Shown here in pieces: positions 50,112 to 58,304 of a stretch of 64,000 nt of DNA. Position 1 is the stretch's first letter, and each line of letters opens with the position of its first letter. Source of the DNA: a bacterium (GTDB lineage: Bacteria > Armatimonadota > Zipacnadia > Zipacnadales > Zipacnadaceae); NCBI GenBank assembly GCA_030603495.1, contig JAUVXR010000015.1:1-64000 (forward strand), given 5' to 3'. A program made the position numbers and the translations under genes. The notes beneath the pieces were generated by a model. The model searched no databases, was not told the origin of the DNA, and was given only the letters and a program-made list of their open reading frames with translations.

Positions 50112-51226
50112 AGGTATGCCGTCACCAGTATATCCTCGCCCACTCGCTCGACTTGCTCAACGCAAACGCTACGGGCCACGCCAATCTCTTCGATATCGAG
50201 TCCGACCACGGCACTGAGCGCGTCCTGGTCGCCGATGATCTTGGGCGCATAGAAGAGCAGGAGCTTGTCTACCAGGTTCTGCTCCAGCAGCCCTCCTACC
50301 AACCGTGCCCCGCCCTCGACCAAGACTGACATTATATCGCGCGAGCCCAGCTCTGCCATCAATTCCGCCAGGTCAAGCTTGCCAGCCTTCTCGGGCAGCG
50401 CCAGAATCCCTGCCCCCGCCTTTTCCAGTTCCGCTACTCGTGCCTGCACATCATCCTTGAGTATCTCCCGCTCGGAGACAGCAATCATACAGGACGCCGC
50501 ACTAGATTCGGTTACAACCTTCGCCCCGGGCGGAGTGTCGGCGCAGGTATCTACCACCACCCGCAGCGCATCGCGGGCATCGAGTTTATCCAGGCGCGTA
50601 GTCAATGCTGGGTCATCCGCCAACACCGTACCACAGCCCACCATCACCGCGTCGCTGCGATCGCGCAGCGTGTGCACTAGCTGCCGCGCCTCTTCACCCG
50701 TTATCCACTTCGAATCGCCGGTGCGCGTGGCAATCTTGCCATCCAGCGTGCAGGCCAGTTTGACCGTCACGAAAGGCCGGCCGGTCGGCTTGTGCTTGAA
50801 GTACGCCTCATTAAGCTGGCGAGCTTCCTGCTCGAGCGGACCACAAAGAGTCTCGATGCCGCCGGCATGGAGCACCTCGTCTGCGCGACCGGCGTTAGCC
50901 GAATCGCAATCACGACAGGCATAGATAACGCGGCTTATTCCGGCAGCAATTATTGCCTGGGTACACGGCGGCGTGCGCCCGACAGTCGAGCAGGGCTCGA
51001 GGCTCACATAGAGCGCCGCGCCTGCGGCCTGCTTGCCGGCATCGTGTAGCGCTACGACCTCAGCGTGGGGCTGCCCCGCCGCCCGGTGAAAGCCCTCGCC
51101 GACAATCTCATCACCGGCAACAACGATCGCACCCACTGCCGGATTGGGCGAGGTCCGGCCCAGCCCCCGAGCCGCCAATTCCAGGGCTCGGCGCATATAT
51201 TTCAGGTCACGGCGTTCGGTGGTCAC
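50096..51226 (-). CDS. ribD: Bifunctional pyrimidine deaminase/reductase
   Basis: A 376-residue fusion. The N-terminal deaminase (about 1-145) has the zinc motif HAEVVALHDAGKQAAGAALYVSLEPCSTVGRTPPC (read as HAE followed by PC and PPC). The C-terminal reductase (about 150-370) has TVKLACTLDGKIATRTGDSKWITGEEAR (in parts) and LVEGGARLVGGLLEQNLVDKL. It carries out steps two and three of riboflavin synthesis. It overlaps the upstream membrane-protein gene by 4 bases. No FMN riboswitch is visible upstream of the operon. Confidence 0.94.
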   Translation of the reverse strand: MTTERRDLKYMRRALELAARGLGRTSPNPAVGAIVVAGDEIVGEGFHRAAGQPHAEVVALHDAGKQAAGAALYVSLEPCSTVGRTPPCTQAIIAAGISRVIYACRDCDSANAGRADEVLHAGGIETLCGPLEQEARQLNEAYFKHKPTGRPFVTVKLACTLDGKIATRTGDSKWITGEEARQLVHTLRDRSDAVMVGCGTVLADDPALTTRLDKLDARDALRVVVDTCADTPPGAKVVTESSAASCMIAVSEREILKDDVQARVAELEKAGAGILALPEKAGKLDLAELMAELGSRDIMSVLVEGGARLVGGLLEQNLVDKLLLFYAPKIIGDQDALSAVVGLDIEEIGVARSVCVEQVERVGEDILVTAYLCSPD

Positions 51227-51645
51227 GACCGGCTCTCGGGCCCCGGCTCGGCCTCTTCTCCGGACTGTGCTGCTTCGGTAAGCTTGGCAACCTCCCGACG
51301 CAGCTCTGCCATCCGCTGGTACAGCTCAGCCCGGGCAAGGTGGTGCGTGGCCCGCACCTGGCGCAGATCCACCACCGCCAGAATCATCACCACCACAGCC
51401 AGTAGCACCAGCACGAGCCCGAATACCACCACCGCGAATGGCTCGGGGTTTTTCTGGAAATAGACCATCCCCCCCAAGCTCAGTCCGACTATAGCCAGCA
51501 GCAGCACCGCCATAATCAAGCGCAGAACTAACTGCCGCCCGGAGATGATGCTTTGCCCACGGAAGTACTTGCTCAGCTCCACGAGTACCGCAATAACGAT
51601 GCCGAGCGCCGCTATGGCCAGTAAGACAACCACTGTCGGATTCAT
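51223..51645 (-). CDS. Small membrane protein of unknown function, first gene of the riboflavin operon
   Basis: A 140-residue protein with three predicted membrane helices: TVVVLLAIAALGIVIAVLV, LIMAVLLLAIVGLSLGGMVY, and AVVVFGLVLVLLAVVVMILAVV. A charged coiled-coil-like C-terminal tail follows (ARAELYQRMAELRREVAKL). GGAGG six bases before ATG 51645 decides the start. Its 4-base overlap with ribD suggests translation coupling, but I recognise no family and do not infer a role in flavin metabolism. A riboflavin carrier would need more helices. Confidence 0.65.
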   Translation of the reverse strand: MNPTVVVLLAIAALGIVIAVLVELSKYFRGQSIISGRQLVLRLIMAVLLLAIVGLSLGGMVYFQKNPEPFAVVVFGLVLVLLAVVVMILAVVDLRQVRATHHLARAELYQRMAELRREVAKLTEAAQSGEEAEPGPESRS

Positions 51646-51661
51646 AACCGCCTCCGCTTCC

Positions 51662-51690
51662 ATATTACCACAACAGGAAGACACAATCAA
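51662..51690 (-). promoter_or_regulatory. Candidate promoter of the membrane protein-rib operon
   Basis: On the minus strand TTGATT (51690-51685), a 17-base spacer and TAATAT (51667-51662). The predicted start of transcription would leave a leader of only about 10 bases before ATG 51645, so the assignment is weak. It is divergent from the cobalamin operon promoter. Confidence 0.35.
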
Positions 51691-51714
51691 GCCAGCCACG
51701 CCCCCGTGAGTGAC

Positions 51715-51743
51715 TTGACAGTCTATTGCCAATGTACTATACT
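51715..51743 (+). promoter_or_regulatory. btuF: Consensus promoter of the cobalamin-uptake operon
   Basis: A perfect TTGACA at 51715-51720, a 17-base spacer, and TATACT at 51738-51743. Transcription would begin near 51750, about 15 bases before the riboswitch P1 stem. Confidence 0.75.
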
Positions 51744-51763
51744 CAACCCAAATTGAATAAGAC

Positions 51764-51936
51764 AGCTTGCGTTTGACGGTCCAGTTGGGCCGCTAGCAGG
51801 AAGACGGTGTGAAGCCGTCACTGCCCCGCAACTGTAACCGGGGACGAAGCCCGCAGGTAGCCACCGGGACTGACACAGTCTTGGGAAGGCGCGGGAAGTA
51901 GGACGATCCGGGAGTCAGGATACTGCTGCGCAAGCT
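51764..51936 (+). ncRNA. Cobalamin (AdoCbl-type) riboswitch aptamer
   Basis: The conserved core is clear: GCTAGCAGGAAGACGGTGTGA, then CACTGCCCCGCAACTGTAACC (given here in parts), and the B12 box as GGAGTCAGGATACTGC near 51911-51926. An 8-bp P1 stem closes it: AGCTTGCG (51764-51771) pairs with CGCAAGCT (51929-51936). A promoter lies directly upstream and a terminator directly downstream, so bound cobalamin should stop transcription of the following uptake genes. The downstream btuF, btuD and btuC genes agree with this. Confidence 0.93.
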
Positions 51937-51990
51937 AATGTCAGTTTCATCTCCTCGTGGGAGGGGGGTGACTGTTTTTGATTTCCTAAG

Positions 51991-52021
51991 CCACCGCCGC
52001 TTTCCGGAGCGGTGGTTTTTT
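51991..52021 (+). terminator. Intrinsic terminator, riboswitch expression platform
   Basis: CCACCGC (51991-51997) pairs with GCGGTGG (52009-52015), followed by six T residues at 52016-52021. A second hairpin (GGCTGGC and GCCAGCC, about 52030-52053) follows. Placed 55 bases after the aptamer and 82 before the first gene, it is the likely off-switch. I could not pin down the antiterminator pairing. Confidence 0.75.
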
Positions 52022-52103
52022 GTTGCCGCATCCGGCTGGCGGTGCAGCCAGCCGCAACAACTGAATACGCACCCCACACCTAAACAATAATGGAGGACTC
52101 ATA

Positions 52104-52841
52104 ATGCCCCGACACACCCACAACCAGCGTGGTTTCACCTTGATCGAACTGCTCGTGGTCATCGCGATCATCGCGATTCTGGCCGCGATTATGTTTCCCG
52201 TCTTCGCCCGAGCTAAAGCCAAGGCTCTTCAGACCACATGCCTGTCAAACGTCAGGCAGCTAGCGCTGGCCTTCCAGATGTATGCCAGTGACCACGACGA
52301 GACTATGCCCCTGGCCTGCTACTACACCGGCGACTGGGGAGGAGAATACGAGGAGCATGCCTGGGACTTTCACTGCTATTGGGAGTGGGATGGTTCAGCG
52401 TCCAAGCTCATCTCTTACGAACTGGGCCTGATCGGGCCGCACACTAGGAACGAACAGATCAGCATCTGCCCGATCTTTGACGCCCCCAGCGGCCAGCGGC
52501 CTGCCAGCGGCTATGCCTATAACACCAGCTACCTCGGCGGGCTACCGCCTGCGCTTACCACGAAGATCAGGCAGCCGTCCCGCACGGTACTGCTGTGCGA
52601 CAGCGCCATCTGGATAAGCGGCAGCGGAACCAGCCAGAATAACTTCCTACGTTCGCCGGGCGATCCCTTCCGAGTCACGTGGAAAACCGGTCCCAACGTC
52701 CATTTCCGCCATAATGGGACGGCCAATGTAGCGTATTGCGATGGCCACGCCAAAGCAGCTACCCAGAAGTTCAATGTCAGCCCTAATGACGACTCGCTGG
52801 CTGACCTGTCGGAAGGCGAGAGCGCCTACAACCTGGAGTGA
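52104..52841 (+). CDS. Prepilin-like protein with H-X9-DG motif, under the cobalamin riboswitch
   Basis: A 245-residue type II secretion/type IV pilin-like protein. The prepilin peptidase site and helix are in RGFTLIELLVVIAIIAILAA, with cleavage after Gly10 and the conserved Glu at +5. A globular domain with several Cys and Trp residues follows, and near the end HNGTANVAYCDG gives the H-X9-DG signature of pseudopilin-like proteins that are expanded in Planctomycetes, Lentisphaerae and Armatimonadota. Its role is unknown. It is the first gene after the cobalamin riboswitch, and btuF starts 7 bases after its stop, so it belongs to the B12 operon. This suggests a surface or periplasmic part in corrinoid capture (inference). 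Confidence 0.87.
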   Translation: MPRHTHNQRGFTLIELLVVIAIIAILAAIMFPVFARAKAKALQTTCLSNVRQLALAFQMYASDHDETMPLACYYTGDWGGEYEEHAWDFHCYWEWDGSASKLISYELGLIGPHTRNEQISICPIFDAPSGQRPASGYAYNTSYLGGLPPALTTKIRQPSRTVLLCDSAIWISGSGTSQNNFLRSPGDPFRVTWKTGPNVHFRHNGTANVAYCDGHAKAATQKFNVSPNDDSLADLSEGESAYNLE

Positions 52842-52848
52842 CCGCCGT

Positions 52849-53934
52849 ATGGGGACGCCGAACCAGAGACCAATTCCGAATCTGACGGTATCAGGCAGGC
52901 CACTGGCGCTGGCAATCGCCACGCTGGTGCTGGCGATCCTCAGTGGCTGCCGAGGTGGCCAGCAAGCCGGCCCGTCACCTTCGGGTCCCAAGATGGACCC
53001 GGTGGCAAGCGACTGGCCGCGAACGTTCACCGATGACCTGGGCAATACGATCACCTTCGAGGAGCCGCCGCAGCGCATCATCAGCCTGTCGCCGAATCTG
53101 ACAGAGATCATCTTCCTGGTTGGAGCCGAGGAGCAGCTTGTAGGGCGCACCGATTTCTGCGACTACCCACCGCAGGCACTGGCGAAGCCCAGCATCGGTG
53201 GGATCGTCAACCCCAGCCTGGAGAAGCTGGTTAGCCTCGAGCCAGACTTGGTGTTGATAGCACGAGGCGTTGACGCCGCGTTCCTGGACCGGCTACGCAA
53301 AATGGAGATATGCTTCTTGGGATACGATCCGCAGACCCTGGATGACGTCATTGCCCTGATACAGCGCCTTGGCCAACTCACCGGGCACGATCAGCAAGGG
53401 GCCGAAGCATCGGATAAGCTGGCGCAGCGCAAAGCACAGGTCGAGGCAGACAGCCGCCCGCGGGCCGACATTCAGTTGCGGGTGCTCTTTGTCCTATCGC
53501 GCGAGCCACTGTTCGTCGCGGGCACTACCAGTTTCGTTGACAATATCCTCCGCACTTGCGGCGCCCGCAACGCCATCGCCGGCGTGCCCCACGTTGACCA
53601 GCGCCGCCCCTGGCCGCAGATCTCCCGAGAGACTGTCGTCGCCGCCGACCCGCAGTTGATTGTCTTTGCTGACACGCACGGCGCAGACAGCAGTAGTACC
53701 TCCGCCGACACTCTCACGCAGCTGCGAGCGACGCCGGGGTGGCGAGGGGTAGCCGCAGTCCTCACGGGCCAAGTTTATACTATCAGCGACGACTTGATTA
53801 CCATCCCCGGCCCCCGGCTGATCGAGGGGCTTGAACAGATTAGCCAACTTGTCCACGAGGCTGCGGGGCAATATACGGTTCAACCGGAAGAACGGCAAAG
53901 TAGAGTAGGGAACGTCTCTGAGTCCAAGAGGTAG
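52849..53934 (+). CDS. btuF: Cobalamin ABC transporter substrate-binding lipoprotein
   Basis: A 361-residue type III periplasmic binding protein. The signal peptide ends at a lipobox, LAILSGC (Cys about residue 33). The domain begins TFTDDLGNTITFEEPPQRIISL and continues SPNLTEIIFLVGAEEQLVG, VNPSLEKLVSLEPDLVL and PRLIEGLEQISQLVHEAA, the order seen in BtuF. It hands cobalamin to BtuCD. ATG 52849 is chosen over longer in-frame starts inside the prepilin gene because it gives the correct lipoprotein leader. It is under the riboswitch. Confidence 0.9.
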   Translation: MGTPNQRPIPNLTVSGRPLALAIATLVLAILSGCRGGQQAGPSPSGPKMDPVASDWPRTFTDDLGNTITFEEPPQRIISLSPNLTEIIFLVGAEEQLVGRTDFCDYPPQALAKPSIGGIVNPSLEKLVSLEPDLVLIARGVDAAFLDRLRKMEICFLGYDPQTLDDVIALIQRLGQLTGHDQQGAEASDKLAQRKAQVEADSRPRADIQLRVLFVLSREPLFVAGTTSFVDNILRTCGARNAIAGVPHVDQRRPWPQISRETVVAADPQLIVFADTHGADSSSTSADTLTQLRATPGWRGVAAVLTGQVYTISDDLITIPGPRLIEGLEQISQLVHEAAGQYTVQPEERQSRVGNVSESKR

Positions 53935-53945
53935 AGTCCACTGCT

Positions 53946-54632
53946 ATGAGCAAGGTCATCGCATCCTGGAGTGGCGGCAAAGACAGTTGCTTCGCCTGCT
54001 ATGCGGCGATTTCTCAGGGCCACAATGTGACCCACCTTGTGAATTTCATCTCGCAAGAGTACCACAGAGTACGCTTTCACGGCACGGAAGCCAAGCTGAT
54101 TCAACTCCAATCCCAGGCAACGGGCATACCCCTCCTCCAGAATCCGACTCCCGACGACGGATATGAGCAGGCGTTTAAGAAAGCCGTGCGAAGCCTACTT
54201 GGTGACGGCGCAGAGGCTATGATCTTTGGCGACATATTCCTGGAAGAGCACAAGGAGTGGACGGAAAGAGTTTGCCGGGAGCTGGGGATTCGCGCAATCG
54301 AACCCCTTTGGGGAAGGGCCCCTGAAGATGTTCTCAGCGAGTTTCTAGACGCGGGCTTTGAGGCGACAATAGTCAGCGCCAAGTCCGACCTGTTCGATGA
54401 AGAGTGGGTGGGTCGGACACTCGGCGGAGAATTCTTGAGATACCTCAAGGAAAACGATATCGAGCCCTGCGGCGAAAACGGCGAATACCATACCTTCGTG
54501 ACCGATGGACCTCTGTTTGAACAGAGGATAGAGATTTCTGAATCCCGAAAGGTTCTGCGGGAAGGTTACTGGCTGTTGGATACTCGCCAGTACCAGCTAG
54601 TCGGAAAAGATGCTCTTTCTGGGAAATCGTGA
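53946..54632 (+). CDS. Dph6-like PP-loop ATP pyrophosphatase
   Basis: A 228-residue ATP-dependent ligase-like protein of the diphthine-ammonia ligase group. The PP-loop is ASWSGGKDSCFACYAA; GAEAMIFGDIFLEEHKEWTERVCRELGI (in parts) and PCGENGEYHTFVTDGPLF are the family blocks. Bacteria lack diphthamide, so the eukaryotic role does not apply. Its place between btuF and btuD, 11 bases after btuF and overlapping btuD by 4, points to a job linked to corrinoid uptake or side-chain amidation, which is inference. GC looks lower than in its neighbours. Confidence 0.85.
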   Translation: MSKVIASWSGGKDSCFACYAAISQGHNVTHLVNFISQEYHRVRFHGTEAKLIQLQSQATGIPLLQNPTPDDGYEQAFKKAVRSLLGDGAEAMIFGDIFLEEHKEWTERVCRELGIRAIEPLWGRAPEDVLSEFLDAGFEATIVSAKSDLFDEEWVGRTLGGEFLRYLKENDIEPCGENGEYHTFVTDGPLFEQRIEISESRKVLREGYWLLDTRQYQLVGKDALSGKS

Positions 54633-55447
54633 TGGTGGGCGAGAAACAACTATTGACAGCCGAAGGGGTAGTCTGTGGTTATGACGGCCGTGAGGTGCTG
54701 CACAGTGTAACCATGGGCGCGGCTCGTGGAGAGTTCGTGGGGTTAATCGGCCCGAACGGCTCGGGGAAGAGCACCTTGCTGCGGGCGCTGACCGGCATAC
54801 TGCCCTTGAGCGCAGGCCTGGTGCTGCTGGAGGGGCGAGCACTGGACAGCTATTCCCGCCGGCAGATCGCCCAGAAGATCGCTGTCGTTCCGCAAGTCAC
54901 GGGCCACATCTTCTCGTTCAGCGTCGAAGACTACGTGCTGATGGGGCGCACGCCTCACCTGGGCCGCCTCCAGGGGCACCACGCCAGTGATCTGCACGTT
55001 GCCTGGGAGGCAATGGCGCTGGCCGATATCACCGACCTCGCCAGCCGTCCCGTCACCGAGCTGTCCGGCGGGGAGCTGCAACGGGCTACTATCGCGCGCG
55101 CTTTTGCCCAACAAACCGACATCCTGCTCTTAGATGAGCCTACGGCATTCCTAGACATCAATCACCAGCATGACATCTTCGAGCTACTCGCCCGCTTCAA
55201 CCGCGAGCAGGGCAAGACCATCGTCTGCGTCTCCCATGATTTGAACCTCGCCGCGCAGTACTGCCAGCGGCTAGTGGTCCTTTCCGAGGGCTGTGTGCAC
55301 ACTGAAGGCCCCCCGGAAGCAGTAGTGACCGAGCAGATGATCGAGCGAGTCTACCATGCCGAGGTGGCAGTGGACATCGGGCCGGGCGGTGCCCCACGCG
55401 TCAGCCTGATGCCCGGCGGGTCATCGCCGCGGGGTGAGCAGCGATGA
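54629..55447 (+). CDS. btuD: Cobalamin ABC transporter ATP-binding protein
   Basis: A 272-residue ABC ATPase of the iron-siderophore/cobalamin class. Walker A GPNGSGKSTLLRALTG, Q-loop VVPQVTGHIFSFSVEDYVLMGRTPHLG (in parts), signature LSGGELQRATIARAF, Walker B ILLLDEPTAFLD and the switch His in CVSHDLNLAAQYC. It powers BtuC. GTG 54629 overlaps the preceding stop; ATG 54632 is an equal alternative. It overlaps btuC by 4 bases. Confidence 0.93.
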   Translation: MMVGEKQLLTAEGVVCGYDGREVLHSVTMGAARGEFVGLIGPNGSGKSTLLRALTGILPLSAGLVLLEGRALDSYSRRQIAQKIAVVPQVTGHIFSFSVEDYVLMGRTPHLGRLQGHHASDLHVAWEAMALADITDLASRPVTELSGGELQRATIARAFAQQTDILLLDEPTAFLDINHQHDIFELLARFNREQGKTIVCVSHDLNLAAQYCQRLVVLSEGCVHTEGPPEAVVTEQMIERVYHAEVAVDIGPGGAPRVSLMPGGSSPRGEQR

Positions 55448-56469
55448 GCCGACGGCATATCGCGGTAGCCGTGGGACTGCTAGTGCTGCTGATTGCCACG
55501 GTGGCTATCTCGCTGGCGACCGGCCCCTCTGCCTTGTCCCCCGCGAAGGCAGGGCGCATATTGGTCGGCGCTGTCCCCGGTCTGGGCAGCCTGGCGCCGC
55601 CAGCCAGTGCCACCGAACGCGCCATTGTGCTCGACATTCGCTTGCCGCGTTTGATCCTGGCCCTGCTGGTGGGCGCGTCACTGGCCGTGGCCGGAACAGT
55701 GATGCAGAGCTTCTTTCAGAACCCAATGGCGGCACCGTCAATCCTAGGCGTCTCCGCCGGCGCAATGCTGGGCGCGACCGCTGCCATTATGCTGGGATTC
55801 GATATCGGGTTCTGGGGCCTCAGCGCCGTGCCCGCAGCCGCCTTCGTCGGCGCGCTGGCTGTCTCTGCGGCGGTATACCTGCTCTCGCGGCGGGGCGGAA
55901 GGACACCAGTTACGCTACTACTGCTCACCGGCATCGCGCTGGGCGCGCTGGCCTCGGCCATCTCCTCGTTCATTCTCATCCGCGGCCAGCAAGGCGACCT
56001 GGATATGGTCATCATCTGGATGATGGGGAGCGTCGCCAATCGCGGCTGGCCCGAGGTGCAGATGATTCTGCCCTATGTGCTCGCGGGCTCAGCCATCGTC
56101 TACCTCTACTCGCGCGACCTCAACGTCCTGCTGATGGGCGACGAACAGGCCTACTATCTGGGCGTGCCGGTGGAGCGCGTCAAGCTGATCCTGCTCATCC
56201 TGGCGTCGCTGCTAGCCGCGGCTGCAGTGGCGGTCACCGGAGCTATCGGCTTCATCGGCCTGATTGTACCGCATCTGATGCGCCTGCTGATCGGGCCCAA
56301 CCATCGCATACTCCTACCCGCGTGCTTCCTCGCCGGTGGGGTAGTGCTGGGCCTCTCAGACATCGTAGCTAACCTGGCGGGAGAGATCCCGATCGGCATC
56401 GTCACGTCGCTGTTGGGCGCGCCGTTCTTCCTCTACCTGCTCCACCGCACCCGCGACTACGAGTTCTAA
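55444..56469 (+). CDS. btuC: Cobalamin ABC transporter permease
   Basis: A 341-residue FecCD/BtuC-type permease with about ten membrane helices. DIRLPRLILALLVGASLAVAGTVMQSFFQNPMAAPSILGVSAGAMLGA is the classic entry region (in parts: RLPRLILALLVGASLAV, NPMAAPSILGVSAGA). GAIGFIGLIVPHLMRLLIGPNHR is the coupling-helix block and EIPIGIVTSLLGAPFFLYLL the C-terminal end. It moves cobalamin across the cytoplasmic membrane. It is the last gene of the riboswitch operon. Confidence 0.93.
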   Translation: MSRRHIAVAVGLLVLLIATVAISLATGPSALSPAKAGRILVGAVPGLGSLAPPASATERAIVLDIRLPRLILALLVGASLAVAGTVMQSFFQNPMAAPSILGVSAGAMLGATAAIMLGFDIGFWGLSAVPAAAFVGALAVSAAVYLLSRRGGRTPVTLLLLTGIALGALASAISSFILIRGQQGDLDMVIIWMMGSVANRGWPEVQMILPYVLAGSAIVYLYSRDLNVLLMGDEQAYYLGVPVERVKLILLILASLLAAAAVAVTGAIGFIGLIVPHLMRLLIGPNHRILLPACFLAGGVVLGLSDIVANLAGEIPIGIVTSLLGAPFFLYLLHRTRDYEF

Positions 56470-56614
56470 CCAATCCCCCCGAAACAGCAAGAGGAATCTC
56501 CCCTCGGGTTGGCGAACACGACGTTGCAGTCGGTTCGTATCTCCGCTCGCCGCATGTGCTGGCTCACACTATTCGTGGCCGGCGTTAGCTATACACAGAA
56601 GGGATTGCTTCACG

Positions 56615-58252
56615 ATGCGCAAGATCCAGAGAGCCTTGATCAGTGTCTCCGACAAATCCGGAGTCGTCGAGTTTGCTCAACAGCTTCACGAGATGGGTGT
56701 CTCGATTCTCTCCACCGGTGGCACTATGCGCGCCTTGCAAGACGGGGGCGTGCCGGTGACAGCAGTGGAGGACTACACCGGCTTCCCGGAGATGATGGAA
56801 GGAAGAGTAAAGACGCTGCACCCCAAGATTCACGGCGCGCTGCTGGCCAATCGGGATATACCCGAGCACCTCGAGGAGGCCGAAGCGCACGACATCGAGC
56901 TGATTGACCTGGTGGTGGTCAATCTCTACCCGTTCCGCGAGACCATTGCCAAGGCCGATGTGACGCTGGAAGAGGCCGTCGAGAACATTGACATCGGCGG
57001 GCCGACGATGCTGCGCTCGGCGGCTAAGAACTTCGCTAGTGTGGCGGTGGTCTGCAATCCGGAGCGCTACGGCGAGATTATCGCGGAGATGCAGGCCCAC
57101 GACGGCGCTGTGTCTGACGAAACTCGCCGGCAGCTCGCCCTGGAAGTCTTTGCTCACACCGGACAGTACGACGCGGCTATTGCCGAGTATCTTTCCCGGC
57201 AGTTCGCCGGCGAAGAGAGCGAGTTCCCCCGCTACTTCGCGCCGTGGTATATCAAGCAGGGCGGCGATTTACGTTACGGGGAGAACTCTCACCAGCAGGC
57301 CGCGCTGTACGCCCAGGCTGATGCCGCCGAACCGGGCCTAGCCCAGGCTCAGAAGATTCACGGCGAGCGGGAGCTGTCGTTCAACAATTACCTGGACCTT
57401 ACCGCCGCGCTCACTGCCGCCCGCGACTTCCCCGAGCCGACCGCGGTAATCATCAAGCACCTCAACCCCTGCGGACTGGCCAGTGCCCCAACTTTAGCGC
57501 AGGCCTTTCAGGACGCCTGGGCCGCTGACCCGATCTCGGCGTTCGGCTCAGTGATAGGCTTCAACCGTGTCATTGACGCCGAGACTGCCGAGATGATCGG
57601 GAACAAGGGGTTCCTCGACCAGGTCATCGCCCCGCGCTACCGCGAGGAGTCCGGTGATGAGGAGTCGCTGATTATCAGCGCCTTCGCCGAGGCCATCGTG
57701 GCTCCTGGCTACGAACCCGAGGCCCTCGAGCTTCTGCGCCGGCACAAGAACCTGCGCATTATGCAGATCGACCAGTTCGAGGCGCCCGCGCAGCCCGGTT
57801 TCGACCTGAAGAAGATCCCAGGCGGGCTGGTCGTCCAGGACGAGGACGTCCAGTTCGTCGCTCCCGACAGTATCCAGGTAGTAACGGAAAAGCAGCCCAC
57901 GCCCGAGCAGCTCGAGTCGCTGCTGTTCGCCGACAGGGTCGCTAAGCACGTCAAGAGCAACGCGATCGTGCTGGTGCAGGGCACCCGGCTGGTCGGCTGT
58001 GGCGCCGGGCAGATGAGCCGGATTGACTCGTGCCTGATCGCCGCTCGCAAGGCCGGTAACCGCGCCGCAGGGGCGGTACTGGCCTCCGATGCGATGTTCC
58101 CGGCCCGCGATGGCCTGGACGCAGCGGCAGCGACTGGCGCGATTGCGATCATCCAGCCGGGCGGCTCCCGCGCTGACGAGGAAGTCATCGCCGCCGCCAA
58201 CGAACACGGGCTGGTGATGGTCTTCACCGGTATGCGGCACTTCTGGCACTGA
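56615..58252 (+). CDS. purH: Bifunctional AICAR formyltransferase/IMP cyclohydrolase
   Basis: A 545-residue enzyme for the last two steps of IMP synthesis. The cyclohydrolase part (1-200) has ALISVSDKSGVVEFAQ, ILSTGGTMRALQDGGV and GRVKTLHPKIHGALLANR. The formyltransferase part has LRYGENSHQQAALYAQ, IKHLNPCGLASAPTL and SDAMFPARDGLDAAAATGAIAIIQPGGS (in parts). It uses 10-formyl-tetrahydrofolate. The length is slightly above the usual 510-530. The 145 bases between btuC and this gene contain no supported feature. Confidence 0.95.
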   Translation: MRKIQRALISVSDKSGVVEFAQQLHEMGVSILSTGGTMRALQDGGVPVTAVEDYTGFPEMMEGRVKTLHPKIHGALLANRDIPEHLEEAEAHDIELIDLVVVNLYPFRETIAKADVTLEEAVENIDIGGPTMLRSAAKNFASVAVVCNPERYGEIIAEMQAHDGAVSDETRRQLALEVFAHTGQYDAAIAEYLSRQFAGEESEFPRYFAPWYIKQGGDLRYGENSHQQAALYAQADAAEPGLAQAQKIHGERELSFNNYLDLTAALTAARDFPEPTAVIIKHLNPCGLASAPTLAQAFQDAWAADPISAFGSVIGFNRVIDAETAEMIGNKGFLDQVIAPRYREESGDEESLIISAFAEAIVAPGYEPEALELLRRHKNLRIMQIDQFEAPAQPGFDLKKIPGGLVVQDEDVQFVAPDSIQVVTEKQPTPEQLESLLFADRVAKHVKSNAIVLVQGTRLVGCGAGQMSRIDSCLIAARKAGNRAAGAVLASDAMFPARDGLDAAAATGAIAIIQPGGSRADEEVIAAANEHGLVMVFTGMRHFWH

Positions 58253-58304
58253 GTCGCGCGTACTGTCAGCGCGGGGTTGACAGCAATGACAAGGAGGGGT
58301 CTGG

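Noticed and set aside
51646-51763. Possible FMN riboswitch upstream of the riboflavin genes
   Set aside because: The conserved RFN-element core was not found in this short divergent region; only promoter-like elements are visible.
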